Positions 44,388-55,658 of a stretch of 64,000 nucleotides of DNA are shown here, piece after piece. This stretch comes from Jiangella asiatica (lineage in GTDB: Bacteria; Actinomycetota; Actinomycetes; Jiangellales; Jiangellaceae), in assembly GCF_004349065.1 (NCBI RefSeq), contig NZ_SMKZ01000027.1, forward strand, positions 21,869 to 85,868, written 5' to 3'. Both the position numbers and the translations under genes were made by a program. The first letter of the stretch is position 1; the number at the start of each line of letters is the position of its first letter. The notes beneath the pieces were generated by a model that was not told the origin of the DNA, searched no databases, and worked only from the letters and a program-made list of their open reading frames with translations.

Positions 44388-45409
44388 CGGGCCGCTCCGT
44401 TCGTCGTGAGGTCGGCGCGGGGGAGTACGGCGACGCTGGTGCCTGCCGTGATCGACTCGTGCAGGGCGACCAGCAGCAGCGTGTTGTCGACGGCGTCGGC
44501 GAGCGGGTCCGGCGGACGCTCGGCGCCGTCGACGCGGTCGAGGAACTGCGTCAGGCGCGCCTCGGTCCAGTCGTTCACCGCGGGATGGACGTAGGCGTCG
44601 CGGCCGGCCAGGTGGATCATCTGGTCGGAGGTGTCCACGTACAGCGCGCCCTCGCTGCCGAGCAGCTCGAAGGTGAAGTCGACGGGGGAGGGCAGGCTGT
44701 CGGGCAGGCTCCACGACGACTCGTAGATGCCGCTGAGCTCGCGGTCGTAGCGCACCAGCGCATGGATCAGGTCGTAGGTGTCCACCCCGCGGCCGCGCAG
44801 CACGGTCCGGATGCCCGTCGCGGTGACCTCGGTGGCGGTGGCGCCGGTCAGCCACGATGTGAGATCGAAGACGTGGCTGAGCAGGAACCAGCCCGATGTC
44901 GTGTTCTCGGCCCACCGCAGCAGCGACGTCGGGTACCGCACGGCGTTGCTGAGCCGGGCGTTCACGCCGATGACGTCGCCGACGTCGCCGCGGTCGACCG
45001 CCTCCTTGACGCGGGTGAACACGGGGTTGGAGCGGTTGGTGAAGTTGCACTCCGCGTAGACCCCGGCACCGGCAGCGGCCGCACGCATCCGGGCGGCGGT
45101 CTCCGGGTCGGTCGCCAGCGGCTTCTCCACCAGCACCGGCACGCCGCGGTCGACGCAGGCGAGGAACGGCTCGGCGTGCAGGTGGTCGGGGACGGCGATG
45201 TAGGCCGCGTCGGGTTGTGTCGCGTCGAGCATCGTGGCGATGTCGTCGAAGGCGCGTGCCCCGCTGCGGTCCCCGAGCCGCCGGGCGGCGGCGAGGTCGG
45301 TGTCGCAGACGCCGGCGACGGAGGCACGCCACCGCAGGTTGGTGCCGGCGACGGCGTCGGCGTAGGCGGCACCCATGACGCCGCACCCGATGATGACGAG
45401 CTTCGACAT
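44384..45409 (-). CDS. Gfo/Idh/MocA-family oxidoreductase
   Basis: This 341-residue dehydrogenase begins KLVIIGCGVMGAAYADAV (NAD(P)-binding Rossmann) and has the lysine motif VPVLVEKPLATDPE. The downstream catalytic region LSHVFDLTSWLTG places a His after the Lys in the usual way for this family. Family members oxidise the hydroxyls of sugars, inositols or glycosides, including the 3-position of glycosides. It follows the permease gene by 32 nt and overlaps the SIS gene. The substrate is not determined. Confidence 0.88.
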   Translation of the reverse strand: MSKLVIIGCGVMGAAYADAVAGTNLRWRASVAGVCDTDLAAARRLGDRSGARAFDDIATMLDATQPDAAYIAVPDHLHAEPFLACVDRGVPVLVEKPLATDPETAARMRAAAAGAGVYAECNFTNRSNPVFTRVKEAVDRGDVGDVIGVNARLSNAVRYPTSLLRWAENTTSGWFLLSHVFDLTSWLTGATATEVTATGIRTVLRGRGVDTYDLIHALVRYDRELSGIYESSWSLPDSLPSPVDFTFELLGSEGALYVDTSDQMIHLAGRDAYVHPAVNDWTEARLTQFLDRVDGAERPPDPLADAVDNTLLLVALHESITAGTSVAVLPRADLTTNGAAR

Positions 45410-45441
45410 GCTTGACGGACCTCTCGGGACGGGGACTCGGG

Positions 45442-46272
45442 TCACTTGACGGCTCCGGCCGTCAGGCCGACGACCAGGTGACGCTGGAGGAACGCCACGA
45501 CCAGCACGGCCGGGACCAGCACGACCACGACGGCGGCGCACAGCGGGCCCCACTCGATGCTCTGCTGCCCGATGAACGTCGAGACGTGGACGGTGAGCGG
45601 CCGGGTGTTCCGGCCGCTCAGGACCATCGGGATCAGGAACTCGTTCCACGCGAACAGACCGGTGAACACCATGGCGCTGGCGACGCCGGCCCGGGAGACC
45701 GGCAGCACCACCAGGAGCAGCAGCCGGACCCGGCCGCAGCCGTCGGCCATTGCCGCCTCCTCGATCTCGACCGGGACGCCGCGCACGAACGACGCCAGGA
45801 CCAGCGTCGCGAACGGCGTCAGGAACGCCGCGTAGGCCACGACGAGGATCAGCGTGGTGTCGTACAGGCCGATCGACGAGACGACCGAGTACAGCGGCAC
45901 CAGGAAGACGATGCCGGGAACGGCCTGCGCGAGGACGATGAGCAGGACGAACGCGAACCGCCCGCGCGGTCGCAGCCGGACCAGCGCGTACGCGGACGGG
46001 AACGCGACGGCGATGGTGACCAGTGTGGACAACACGGTGACCGTGGCCGACGTGGCGACCGAGTCGGCGAAGGTGCGGGTGCCGAACAGGTCGGTGTAGT
46101 TCGACCAGACCGGCGACTCCGGCAGCAGCGACGGCGGGTAGGACTGGGCGTCGCGCGTCGTCTTCAGCGATGTCAGGACCGTCCAGACGACCGGCGAGAC
46201 GGCGATCGCCGCCGCCAGGGTCAGGACGAGCAGCCGCGCGGCGCGCGGTACGAGTCGTCGGGGCGCACTCAT
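45442..46272 (-). CDS. carbohydrate ABC transporter permease (MalG type)
   Basis: This 276-residue membrane protein has about six helices and the EAA loop EIEEAAMADGCGRVRLLLLVVLP-like region before the last helices, where the ATPase docks. It is the second permease of the importer encoded at 45442-48496. It overlaps the first permease by 4 nt. No ATPase gene is present in this operon, so a shared MsiK-type ATPase probably powers it. Confidence 0.92.
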   Translation of the reverse strand: MSAPRRLVPRAARLLVLTLAAAIAVSPVVWTVLTSLKTTRDAQSYPPSLLPESPVWSNYTDLFGTRTFADSVATSATVTVLSTLVTIAVAFPSAYALVRLRPRGRFAFVLLIVLAQAVPGIVFLVPLYSVVSSIGLYDTTLILVVAYAAFLTPFATLVLASFVRGVPVEIEEAAMADGCGRVRLLLLVVLPVSRAGVASAMVFTGLFAWNEFLIPMVLSGRNTRPLTVHVSTFIGQQSIEWGPLCAAVVVVLVPAVLVVAFLQRHLVVGLTAGAVK

Positions 46273-47225
46273 GCTCGCGTCATCCTGCTGAAGAACCAGT
46301 AGAACGGCAGCGCCAGCACGGCCATCGCGACGGCCACCGAGCAGGCCCGCCCGATCTGGAAGTTCACCATCGACTCCTGGTAGGCGAGCATCGAGAGGTT
46401 GACGGTGCTGTTGCCCGGGCCGCCCCGGGTGACGATGAAGACCAGGTCGAACATCCGGTAGTCCGCCGCGACCCGCAGCGCGGCCGCCACCGCGACGACC
46501 GGGACGATCGACGGCAGCGTGATGCTCGTCAGGGTCCGCCACCAGCCGGCGCCGTCCAGCGCGGCCGCCTCGTACAGGTCACCGGGCACGCCGACCAGCG
46601 CGGCCAGCAGCAGGAGCGTGACGAAGGGGATGTTGATCCACGAGTTGACGACGACGATGAGCCCGAGGGCGCCCCACGGGTCGCCCAGCACGTTGGGCTG
46701 CCACGTGTCGTCGACGAGCGAGGCGAACCACCGGATCGCCCCGAGGTCCGGGTCGGCCAGGAACCGGAAGACCAGCCCGACGGCGACCGGCGTCAGCATC
46801 ATCGGCAGGCTGATGACCGCGCGCAGCACACCCCGGCCGCGGACCGGCTTGACCAGCAGCAGCGCCAGCCCGAGCCCGATCGGCAGCTGCACGACGACGC
46901 TCAGGACGATGACGAGCACGGTGACGCGCAGCGCCGACGCGAAGTCGGAGGTGAACACCTCGGTCGCGTAGTTCCGCCAGCCGACGAAGGCCCGGGGCTC
47001 CAGCGAGACCAGGCTCTCGTCGGTGAGCGAGGTGACGGCGGCGACCACCAGCGGCACGCCGACGGCGAAGAGCATCAGCGCCCATGCCGGCGCGCTCAGC
47101 GCCAACCCGGTCCACCGGTCCCGGCGGGCCCGTCGCCCGCCCCCGGGCGGCGCGCCGGAGCGCGCCGCCGTCGCCTCGCCGGGGGTCTGGTCGAGCAGGG
47201 TCCCGCCGGGCTTGGTCAGCCGCAT
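46269..47225 (-). CDS. carbohydrate ABC transporter permease (MalF type)
   Basis: This 318-residue permease has a charged cytoplasmic N-terminus of about 38 residues, six membrane helices and the EAA loop YEAAALDGAGWWRTLTSITLP. It forms the channel with the following permease. The ATG lies 10 nt inside the end of the binding-protein gene, so the three are translated together. Confidence 0.92.
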   Translation of the reverse strand: MRLTKPGGTLLDQTPGEATAARSGAPPGGGRRARRDRWTGLALSAPAWALMLFAVGVPLVVAAVTSLTDESLVSLEPRAFVGWRNYATEVFTSDFASALRVTVLVIVLSVVVQLPIGLGLALLLVKPVRGRGVLRAVISLPMMLTPVAVGLVFRFLADPDLGAIRWFASLVDDTWQPNVLGDPWGALGLIVVVNSWINIPFVTLLLLAALVGVPGDLYEAAALDGAGWWRTLTSITLPSIVPVVAVAAALRVAADYRMFDLVFIVTRGGPGNSTVNLSMLAYQESMVNFQIGRACSVAVAMAVLALPFYWFFSRMTRA

Positions 47226-48496
47226 GTCTCCGCGCCGGACATGATGGACTCGACCTCGCTCTGCGCTGCGGCCAGCAGAGCCTCGGCGTCGGTACCGTCC
47301 GATGCGGCGGCGTTGAGCTGGACCGACAGGGCGGTGATGATCTCCGGCATCTGCGTGATGTACGGGAGGTGGTCGCCGCGCGCGGCCGCCTCGACGAGCG
47401 TGGGCAGGTACGGGATGCTCTCCAGCGCCGCCTCGTTCTCCAGCAGCGACTGTCGTGCCGGCGGGGGAGCGCCTTCCTCGATGAGGCGGTCCATGGCGTC
47501 CTGTCCGAGGGCGAACTCGAGGAACTCCCACGCGGTGTCCTTGGCCGCGGACTGCTCGCCCACGCCGATGAGCCAGCCGAACAGCAGGGTGCTGCCGTCG
47601 TCGGTCATCGGGGGCAGCGTCATGTCGAAGGCGTCCAGGACCTGCGACTGGTCCGGGTCGCTGATGGTCGACCAGTACCCGGTGGCGTTGATCTGCTGGC
47701 CGACCTGGCCCTGCGCGAACGCCGTCGTCATCTCGTTGCCGCCGCCGTTGACCACCGTCGCGGGCGTGGTGTCGCGGAGGTCCAGGTAGGTCTCGGTCGC
47801 GGCGAGCGCCTGCGGCGTGTCCAGCGCGGGCGTGCAGGTCCCGGGCTCGAGCAGGGTACCGCCGTGCAGGTAGATCGCCTCGAGCCAGTAGTAGCCGCCG
47901 ATCTGCGCGCCGAATCCCGAGCCGTTGCCGGCGACGCCGGAGGCCTCGAGCGCCCGCGCGTTCGCGACGTAGGTGTCCCAGGTCGGCTCCAGAGACAGGC
48001 CGAGGTCGGCGAACAGGTCGGTGCGGTACCAGAGCACGTACGGCTCGGTGGACAGCGGGATGCCGTACGCGGTGTCGTCGTAGCGGGCGTACTCGTCGAC
48101 CTGCTCGGAGAAGTCGCCGGCGTTGTACGCTTCCGACGACTCGACCCGATCGGTCAGGTCGGCCAGCGCACCTGCCTCGACCAGCGCCGCGAGCATCGGG
48201 CTGTCGAACTGGATGACGTCGAATCCCTGGTCCGGCTGGCGCGCCCCGAGCAGGATCTGCGAGGTCAGCTGGTCGTAGGGGATGTCGACGAACTCGACCG
48301 TCACCCCGGTCTCAGCCTCGAAGTCCGCGGCGATGGCCTGGAGCGCGTCGGCGCTGGGGCTGGACGAGATGGCGACGGTGATGCTGTCGGCCGACCCCGT
48401 CGACTCCTCGCCACCGCAGGCGGTGAGCACCAGCGGCACGGCCACCAAGCTGGCGACGATGCCCGCCCTTCCGTACTGTCCGCGCGTTCGCTGCAT
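47216..48496 (-). CDS. sugar ABC transporter substrate-binding lipoprotein
   Basis: This 426-residue lipoprotein has a signal ending in the lipobox LTAC, then a family 1 extracellular solute-binding fold (TVAISSSPSADALQAIAADF, FDVIQFDSP, GIPLSTEPYVLWYRTDLF). It captures a sugar or glycoside outside the membrane for the two permeases. GAGAGGTG precedes the ATG. The 131-nt gap to the LacI gene holds the operon promoter; no clear operator was found there. Confidence 0.92.
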   Translation of the reverse strand: MQRTRGQYGRAGIVASLVAVPLVLTACGGEESTGSADSITVAISSSPSADALQAIAADFEAETGVTVEFVDIPYDQLTSQILLGARQPDQGFDVIQFDSPMLAALVEAGALADLTDRVESSEAYNAGDFSEQVDEYARYDDTAYGIPLSTEPYVLWYRTDLFADLGLSLEPTWDTYVANARALEASGVAGNGSGFGAQIGGYYWLEAIYLHGGTLLEPGTCTPALDTPQALAATETYLDLRDTTPATVVNGGGNEMTTAFAQGQVGQQINATGYWSTISDPDQSQVLDAFDMTLPPMTDDGSTLLFGWLIGVGEQSAAKDTAWEFLEFALGQDAMDRLIEEGAPPPARQSLLENEAALESIPYLPTLVEAAARGDHLPYITQMPEIITALSVQLNAAASDGTDAEALLAAAQSEVESIMSGAETCG

Positions 48497-48627
48497 GAGA
48501 GCACCTCTCTGACGTGAGGCGAAAATGTATGAGACGGCTACAAATCAAGGGAAGCACATCCCGTCGGCGGTGCGCAACGCACCTGCCGGGATCGGCCGGA
48601 GCGGCGAGGAGAGCGGCGACGGCGGCG

Positions 48628-49626
48628 TCAGCCGGCCGTGGACTGCCGGACGACCAGCTCAGGCTGGAAGACGATCTGCTGGTGCTCGTGGTCCGCGCGC
48701 CCCGAGGAGTGGTCCAGCAGGAGGCGTGCCGCCTCATAGCCCAGCTGGCGCGTCGGCTGCCGCACGGAGCTGAGCGGCACGATCCAGTCCGCCGCGAAGT
48801 CGACGTCGTCGTAGCCGATGAGTGCCAGGTCGTCGGGCACCCGGACCCCGTGCCGGGCCAGGGCACGGTAGGCGCCGAAGGCGAGCACGTCGTTCGCGCA
48901 GAAGACGGCGGTGGGGCGCCGCCGCCGCAGGAGCCCGTCGATCGCGGCCGAGCCGGACCGGATGTCCATGCCGTCGTTGTGGCTGACCACGATCGCCTCG
49001 GCGGGGTCGAGTCCGAACCGGGTGACGGCCTGGCGCGCGCCGGCCAGCCGGTCGGAGTGCTGGCGGACCGAGGTCGGCCCGGCGACGTAGGCGATGTGGC
49101 GGTGGCCGAGTTCGAGCAGGTGTGTCATCGCCAGGTCGCCGCCCCGGACGTCGTCGACTGCGACCGAGCACTCGCGGCTCGATCCCTGCCGGTCGAGGTA
49201 GACGAACGGGATGTCGTGCTCGGCGAGGATGCGATGCGCCGACCGGGTGCCGCGTGACGGCGTGATGAGCACGCCGCGGACCCGTTCGGCGGCGAGGGTG
49301 CGCAGGTGCCGTTCCTCGCGGTCGACGGAGTCGTCGGAGTTGCACAGGATCACCGCGTGGTCGGCCTCGGTGGCCGCGTCCTCGACGCCGCGTGAGGCCT
49401 CGGTGAAGAACGGGTTGGACACGTCGATGACGACGAGCCCGATGACGCGGCTCATCGCACCGCCGAGCTGCCGGGCGTGCTGGTTGGCGACGTAGCCGAG
49501 CGCGGCGATGGCGGCGAGCACGCGTTCGCGGGTCTTGTGCGACACGATCTCGGGGCGGTTCAGCGTGTTCGACACCGTGCCCAGAGACACGCCGGCGTGC
49601 GCGGCGACGTCGGCGATGCTCACCAT
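48628..49626 (-). CDS. LacI-family transcriptional regulator
   Basis: This 332-residue repressor begins VSIADVAAHAGVSLGTVSNT, the LacI HTH, followed by the hinge helix with HARQLGG and a periplasmic-binding-like sugar-sensing domain. It overlaps the alpha/beta hydrolase stop by 7 nt, so it belongs to the rhaB operon. It is a good candidate to bind the TTGAAGCGCTTCAA palindrome upstream of the luxR-rhaI operon and to respond to rhamnose or a product. Confidence 0.93.
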   Translation of the reverse strand: MVSIADVAAHAGVSLGTVSNTLNRPEIVSHKTRERVLAAIAALGYVANQHARQLGGAMSRVIGLVVIDVSNPFFTEASRGVEDAATEADHAVILCNSDDSVDREERHLRTLAAERVRGVLITPSRGTRSAHRILAEHDIPFVYLDRQGSSRECSVAVDDVRGGDLAMTHLLELGHRHIAYVAGPTSVRQHSDRLAGARQAVTRFGLDPAEAIVVSHNDGMDIRSGSAAIDGLLRRRRPTAVFCANDVLAFGAYRALARHGVRVPDDLALIGYDDVDFAADWIVPLSSVRQPTRQLGYEAARLLLDHSSGRADHEHQQIVFQPELVVRQSTAG

Positions 49627-50828
49627 GTTCGGTTCCTTGCCACGCACCACAGCGGATCGCCCTTCGGTCTGCGCCCCGTCTCGGCGGCACGCCCGGTGAG
49701 AAGGCCGGTGGTGCTGGTTCCGGTGGCGGTCCGCGCGGAGAGGAACGCCGCCGAGAAGCCGTCGGCTGGGACATCGGCTCTCACAGTAGCCCCGTCGATC
49801 ACCGCGACGGTGCTTCGCCACCGCCGCGTCGTCCATGGTCCGGTGTCGCGGGTGTGATGGAGGGCGGCGTGGAGCACCGGTGTCGCGGACTCGACCTCGG
49901 CCCGCAGGTGCCCGCCGACGACGCGGGCCGCTCGCAGGGCGGGCAGCGCGGGGCCGCCACCCAGGGCCGCCGCCGCGAAGGCGTACGGCTCGGTGAGCCG
50001 CCACGCGGCCTCGTGATCGTGTTCGAGGCCGGGGACGATGCGCCTGGTGACCGGGCCGCGGGCCAGACCGGCGGTGGCGTCGAACGCGTCGAGGGGGAAG
50101 CACGGGTCGCCGGTTCCGGTCAGCCATAGCGTCGGCGCCGTGACGCGGTGCACATGGCGCGCGAGGTCGAACGCGGCGGTCCACCGCCGGGCCGTCGCCG
50201 CCGGCAGGTCGCGCAGAAGCGCGCTCCAGGCGCTGTCCCGGGCGAGGAAGCCCGCGGCGTACACGTCCACCGCGTAGCGCAGCCGGGGATCGGCCGAGGC
50301 CAGCAGCAGCGCGACGTACCCGCCCCACGAGACGCCGCACACGCCGACGGCCCGCGGGTCCACGCCGGGCAGGGACCGCACGAAGGTGACCGCGTCGACA
50401 CAGGCCTCGACCGCCTGGTGGAGCCAGCTGTGCCCGGTGCCCTGCGCGACGGCGTCGAAGATGCCGGCGTGGTCCAGCCGGGCCGGCCGTGCCTCGCCGG
50501 CGACCGCACGTGGCGCGCCGAGGTCAAGGGCCAGTGCGGTGTGTCCGCGCGCGGCCCACGACCGTGCCCACCGCGGCTCGGCGCGACCGCCGCCACCGTG
50601 CAGGAGCACGACGGCGGACGAGCCGGGCCCGTCGCTCACCGCGGGCCGTGCCAGCACCGCGGCCACGTCACGCGCCGGCGTGAGGTCGGCAGGACAGCGC
50701 AGGACGACGCGCGTGACACGCCCGCGCGTCGCGCCTGCGCCGGATGCCTCGACCATCCTCGCCCCGACGGCCGGCGGCTCCTGGCGCCGGGCCCGCGCCC
50801 GTACGCGCGCAGTCCACGGCGTGGTCAT
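49620..50828 (-). CDS. alpha/beta hydrolase, esterase-like
   Basis: This 402-residue cytoplasmic hydrolase has an oxyanion motif VVLLHGGGGRAEP, the nucleophile elbow GVSWGGYVALL (GxSxG), an acid region LTGTGDPCFP and catalytic His in GLEHDHEAAW. A roughly 100-residue C-terminal extension follows the fold. Its place between rhaB and the LacI gene suggests it removes an acetyl or other ester group from imported rhamnose-containing oligosaccharides; this is inference. Confidence 0.82.
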   Translation of the reverse strand: MTTPWTARVRARARRQEPPAVGARMVEASGAGATRGRVTRVVLRCPADLTPARDVAAVLARPAVSDGPGSSAVVLLHGGGGRAEPRWARSWAARGHTALALDLGAPRAVAGEARPARLDHAGIFDAVAQGTGHSWLHQAVEACVDAVTFVRSLPGVDPRAVGVCGVSWGGYVALLLASADPRLRYAVDVYAAGFLARDSAWSALLRDLPAATARRWTAAFDLARHVHRVTAPTLWLTGTGDPCFPLDAFDATAGLARGPVTRRIVPGLEHDHEAAWRLTEPYAFAAAALGGGPALPALRAARVVGGHLRAEVESATPVLHAALHHTRDTGPWTTRRWRSTVAVIDGATVRADVPADGFSAAFLSARTATGTSTTGLLTGRAAETGRRPKGDPLWCVARNRTW

Positions 50829-52288
50829 GACGCCGGCGCGAGCAGGGCCTCGAACCGCCGGCGCGCCGTCTCGACCGCGGGGCTCCCGCGCGGCTCGTAC
50901 CGCGCCGTCCGCGACGACGCCGCGCTCATGGCGCGCACGGCCACGAGCTCGTCGGCGGTGCCTGCTCCGAGTGCTTGGACCAGCAGGTTGCCCAGGGCGG
51001 TCGCCTCGACGGGCCCGGCGACCACGGGCAGCCCGGTGGCGTCGGCGGTGAGCTGGCACAGCAGGGTGTTGTTGGCGCCGCCGCCGACGAGATGGACGAC
51101 GTCGACCCGGGACCCGGACAGGTGAGCGGCCTGGCCGACGTAGTGGGCGAAGGCCAGGGCGAGGCTGTCGATGACGCACCTGGTCGTCTCCGCCTCCGTC
51201 GCGGGGACCGGCTGGCCGGTGCGTTCGCAGAAGCGGGCGATCTTCCCCGGCATGTCGCCAGGACGGGCCAGCTCCGGGGCATCCGGATCGACGATGCCGG
51301 TGAACCCCGGCACGTCGGCCGCCGCCCGGACCAGCGCGGGCAGGTCCCGCGCGCGCCCGTCGCGCGACCACGTGCGCAGGCACTCGGAGAGGATCCACAG
51401 CGCGGTCAGGTTCTTCTGGTAGCGCACCGAGCCGGCGGCACCGAGCTCGTTGGTGAAGCCCGCGGCGCGGCTGGCCTCGGACCTGATCGGCCGGTCGAGC
51501 TCGACGCCGGCCAGCGCCCAGGTGCCGCACGAGATGTACGCGACGTCGTCGCCTGCCGCCGGGACGGCGGCGACGGCGGACGCGGTGTCGTGGGCGGCGA
51601 CCGCGCGCACGGGCAGCGCGGCCCTCAGACCGAGATCGTCGACGAGGCCGGCACGCAGCTCGCCGATGACGTCTCCGGCGCGACGGGTCTCGGGGAACAG
51701 CCGCCGCGGGAGGCCGTGTGCGTCGATGGTCTCCTCCGACCAATGCCCGGCCGGGTCGAAGAGCTGCGACGTGCTGGCCAGCGTCCGCTCGGCGCCCAGC
51801 TGGCCGGTCAGTAGGTAGGCGAGCAGGTCGGCGATGAAGACCAGGCGGGCGGATGGGTCGAGCGCGCCGGCGCGCCGTTCGGCGACCAGCTGTGTGAGCG
51901 TGTTGATCTCCTGGTTGGGGACGCCGGTGCGGCGGTACAGTGCGGCCTCGTCGAGCTCGTCGGCCAGACCGCGGGTGCGTGCGTCGCGGTAGTGGTACGG
52001 CAGTCCGATGAGGCGGCCGTCCGCGCCGACCAGTCCGTAGTCGACGCCCCACGAGTCGATGCCGACACCGCGCACGTCCCCGGCGTCGCGCACCGCGCGC
52101 CGCACACCGTCCAGCACGTTCTGGTAGATGGCCGGGAGGTTCCAGTGCAGCCCGTCGGGCCACGACAGCGGCTCGTTCGGGAACCGTGCCACGGTGTCCG
52201 TCGTGACCGATCGCCCGCTGACCCGGCCCACGATCACCCGCCCGCTGGTGGCGCCGAGGTCGACCGCCACGTACGTGTCCGTGCTCAA
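50825..52288 (-). CDS. rhaB: rhamnulokinase
   Basis: This 487-residue FGGY-family kinase begins STDTYVAVDLGATSGRV and has GIDSWGVDYGLVG, RDARTRGLADE, CGTWALAGVEL and the ATP-site VGGGANNTLLCQLTADATG. RhaB phosphorylates L-rhamnulose made by RhaI. The start is probably TTG 52288, although its GAGGAG site is close; GTG 52270 is an alternative. It opens the minus-strand operon rhaB-hydrolase-LacI and is divergent from the rhamnosidase gene. Confidence 0.92.
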   Translation of the reverse strand: MSTDTYVAVDLGATSGRVIVGRVSGRSVTTDTVARFPNEPLSWPDGLHWNLPAIYQNVLDGVRRAVRDAGDVRGVGIDSWGVDYGLVGADGRLIGLPYHYRDARTRGLADELDEAALYRRTGVPNQEINTLTQLVAERRAGALDPSARLVFIADLLAYLLTGQLGAERTLASTSQLFDPAGHWSEETIDAHGLPRRLFPETRRAGDVIGELRAGLVDDLGLRAALPVRAVAAHDTASAVAAVPAAGDDVAYISCGTWALAGVELDRPIRSEASRAAGFTNELGAAGSVRYQKNLTALWILSECLRTWSRDGRARDLPALVRAAADVPGFTGIVDPDAPELARPGDMPGKIARFCERTGQPVPATEAETTRCVIDSLALAFAHYVGQAAHLSGSRVDVVHLVGGGANNTLLCQLTADATGLPVVAGPVEATALGNLLVQALGAGTADELVAVRAMSAASSRTARYEPRGSPAVETARRRFEALLAPAS

Positions 52289-52520
52289 GTCTCCTCGCTC
52301 AAGGTTCCTCACCGGTCGGGTGGAACGCGGGTCCGGTCGACGCTCCGGCGGGACACCGCTGGTGCCGCGAGTCTTCGACAGGCCCTGGCGCGTGAGCAAG
52401 CCGATGGCCGAACCTGGACAGGGCGACGGCGGGCCGAGTCCGACAACGGTCAGAACGATGTACACCAGGCCCGTGGGCGAGCAGGCTCGTGTCCACGTCC
52501 ACTCGTGAGGAGAGAGCAAC

Positions 52521-55139
<2,619 letters not shown>

Positions 55140-55149
55140 CGAGGTCGCC

Positions 55150-55179
55150 GGGGTCCTGACCACGTTCGGACAGGACCCC
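55150..55179 (+). terminator. hairpin terminator after rhamnosidase gene
   Basis: GGGGTCCTG (55150-55158) pairs perfectly with CAGGACCCC (55171-55179) around a 12-nt loop, 11 nt after the rhamnosidase stop. It has no strong T-run. It separates that gene from the next promoter. Confidence 0.72.
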
Positions 55180-55189
55180 GGTCCACCCC

Positions 55190-55218
55190 TTGACCGGTCC
55201 GAAACACGCCCGTAACGT
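55190..55218 (+). promoter_or_regulatory. sigma70-like promoter of the luxR-rhaI operon
   Basis: TTGACC (55190-55195) and TAACGT (55213-55218) are separated by 17 bp, a good match to a housekeeping promoter. The predicted transcription start near 55225 lies just before the LacI-type operator. Confidence 0.6.
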
Positions 55219-55232
55219 GCTCGGAACACGAA

Positions 55233-55246
55233 TTGAAGCGCTTCAA
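55233..55246. promoter_or_regulatory. LacI-type operator
   Basis: TTGAAGCGCTTCAA is a perfect 14-bp palindrome with the central CG typical of LacI/GalR operators. It lies just downstream of the predicted start of transcription and upstream of GGAGGT (55252-55257), so bound repressor would block the operon. The LacI gene at 48628 is the nearest candidate. Confidence 0.68.
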
Positions 55247-55264
55247 AACCCGGAGGTGGTTCGC

Positions 55265-55627
55265 ATGCCCGAGGTCGCCGTCATCGACCGACGGCCATCC
55301 TGGCCGCGCTCGCCCGCGCCGGCCCAGGTCGCGGCCGGTGCGCGGCCCGGCTGGGCGGACGCGCACGCCACCCCGGCCGGCCCGGACGGCCACGACCGCC
55401 GAGGTGCGATGTGGCTGGTGCGGTCGTCGCAGACCCCGGCGGTCTCGCGTGCCGATCTCGAGCTCCTCGCGCTGCTCGCCACCGGCATGCCGGCGCCGCG
55501 GGTGGCACGCACCCTCGCGGTGAGCGACCGGACCATCCGTCGCCGGGTCAGGTCGATCTGCGACGCGATCGGGGTCGGCACCACGATCGAGGCCGTCGCC
55601 TGGGCCGCCCGACGGCGACTCATCTGA
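55265..55627 (+). CDS. solo LuxR-type HTH protein
   Basis: This 120-residue protein has a disordered Pro/Arg/Ala-rich first half and a C-terminal HTH with the LuxR pattern: SRADLELLALLATGMPAP, ARTLAVSDRTIRRRVRSI, then DAIGVGTTIEAVAWAARR. There is no receiver or sensor domain. ATG 55265 follows GGAGGT by 7 nt; the longer frame from 55190 crosses the promoter and operator. As the first gene of the rhaI operon it may add local control, but its target is unknown. Confidence 0.8.
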   Translation: MPEVAVIDRRPSWPRSPAPAQVAAGARPGWADAHATPAGPDGHDRRGAMWLVRSSQTPAVSRADLELLALLATGMPAPRVARTLAVSDRTIRRRVRSICDAIGVGTTIEAVAWAARRRLI

Positions 55628-55658
55628 CGCCGTCTTCCCACGAGACACAGGAGGCACG

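Noticed and set aside
48510..48560. TGTA-n9-TACA pair before the sugar-binding-protein operon as an operator
   Set aside because: Only four bases pair on each side and the centre is not symmetrical, too weak to support a site.
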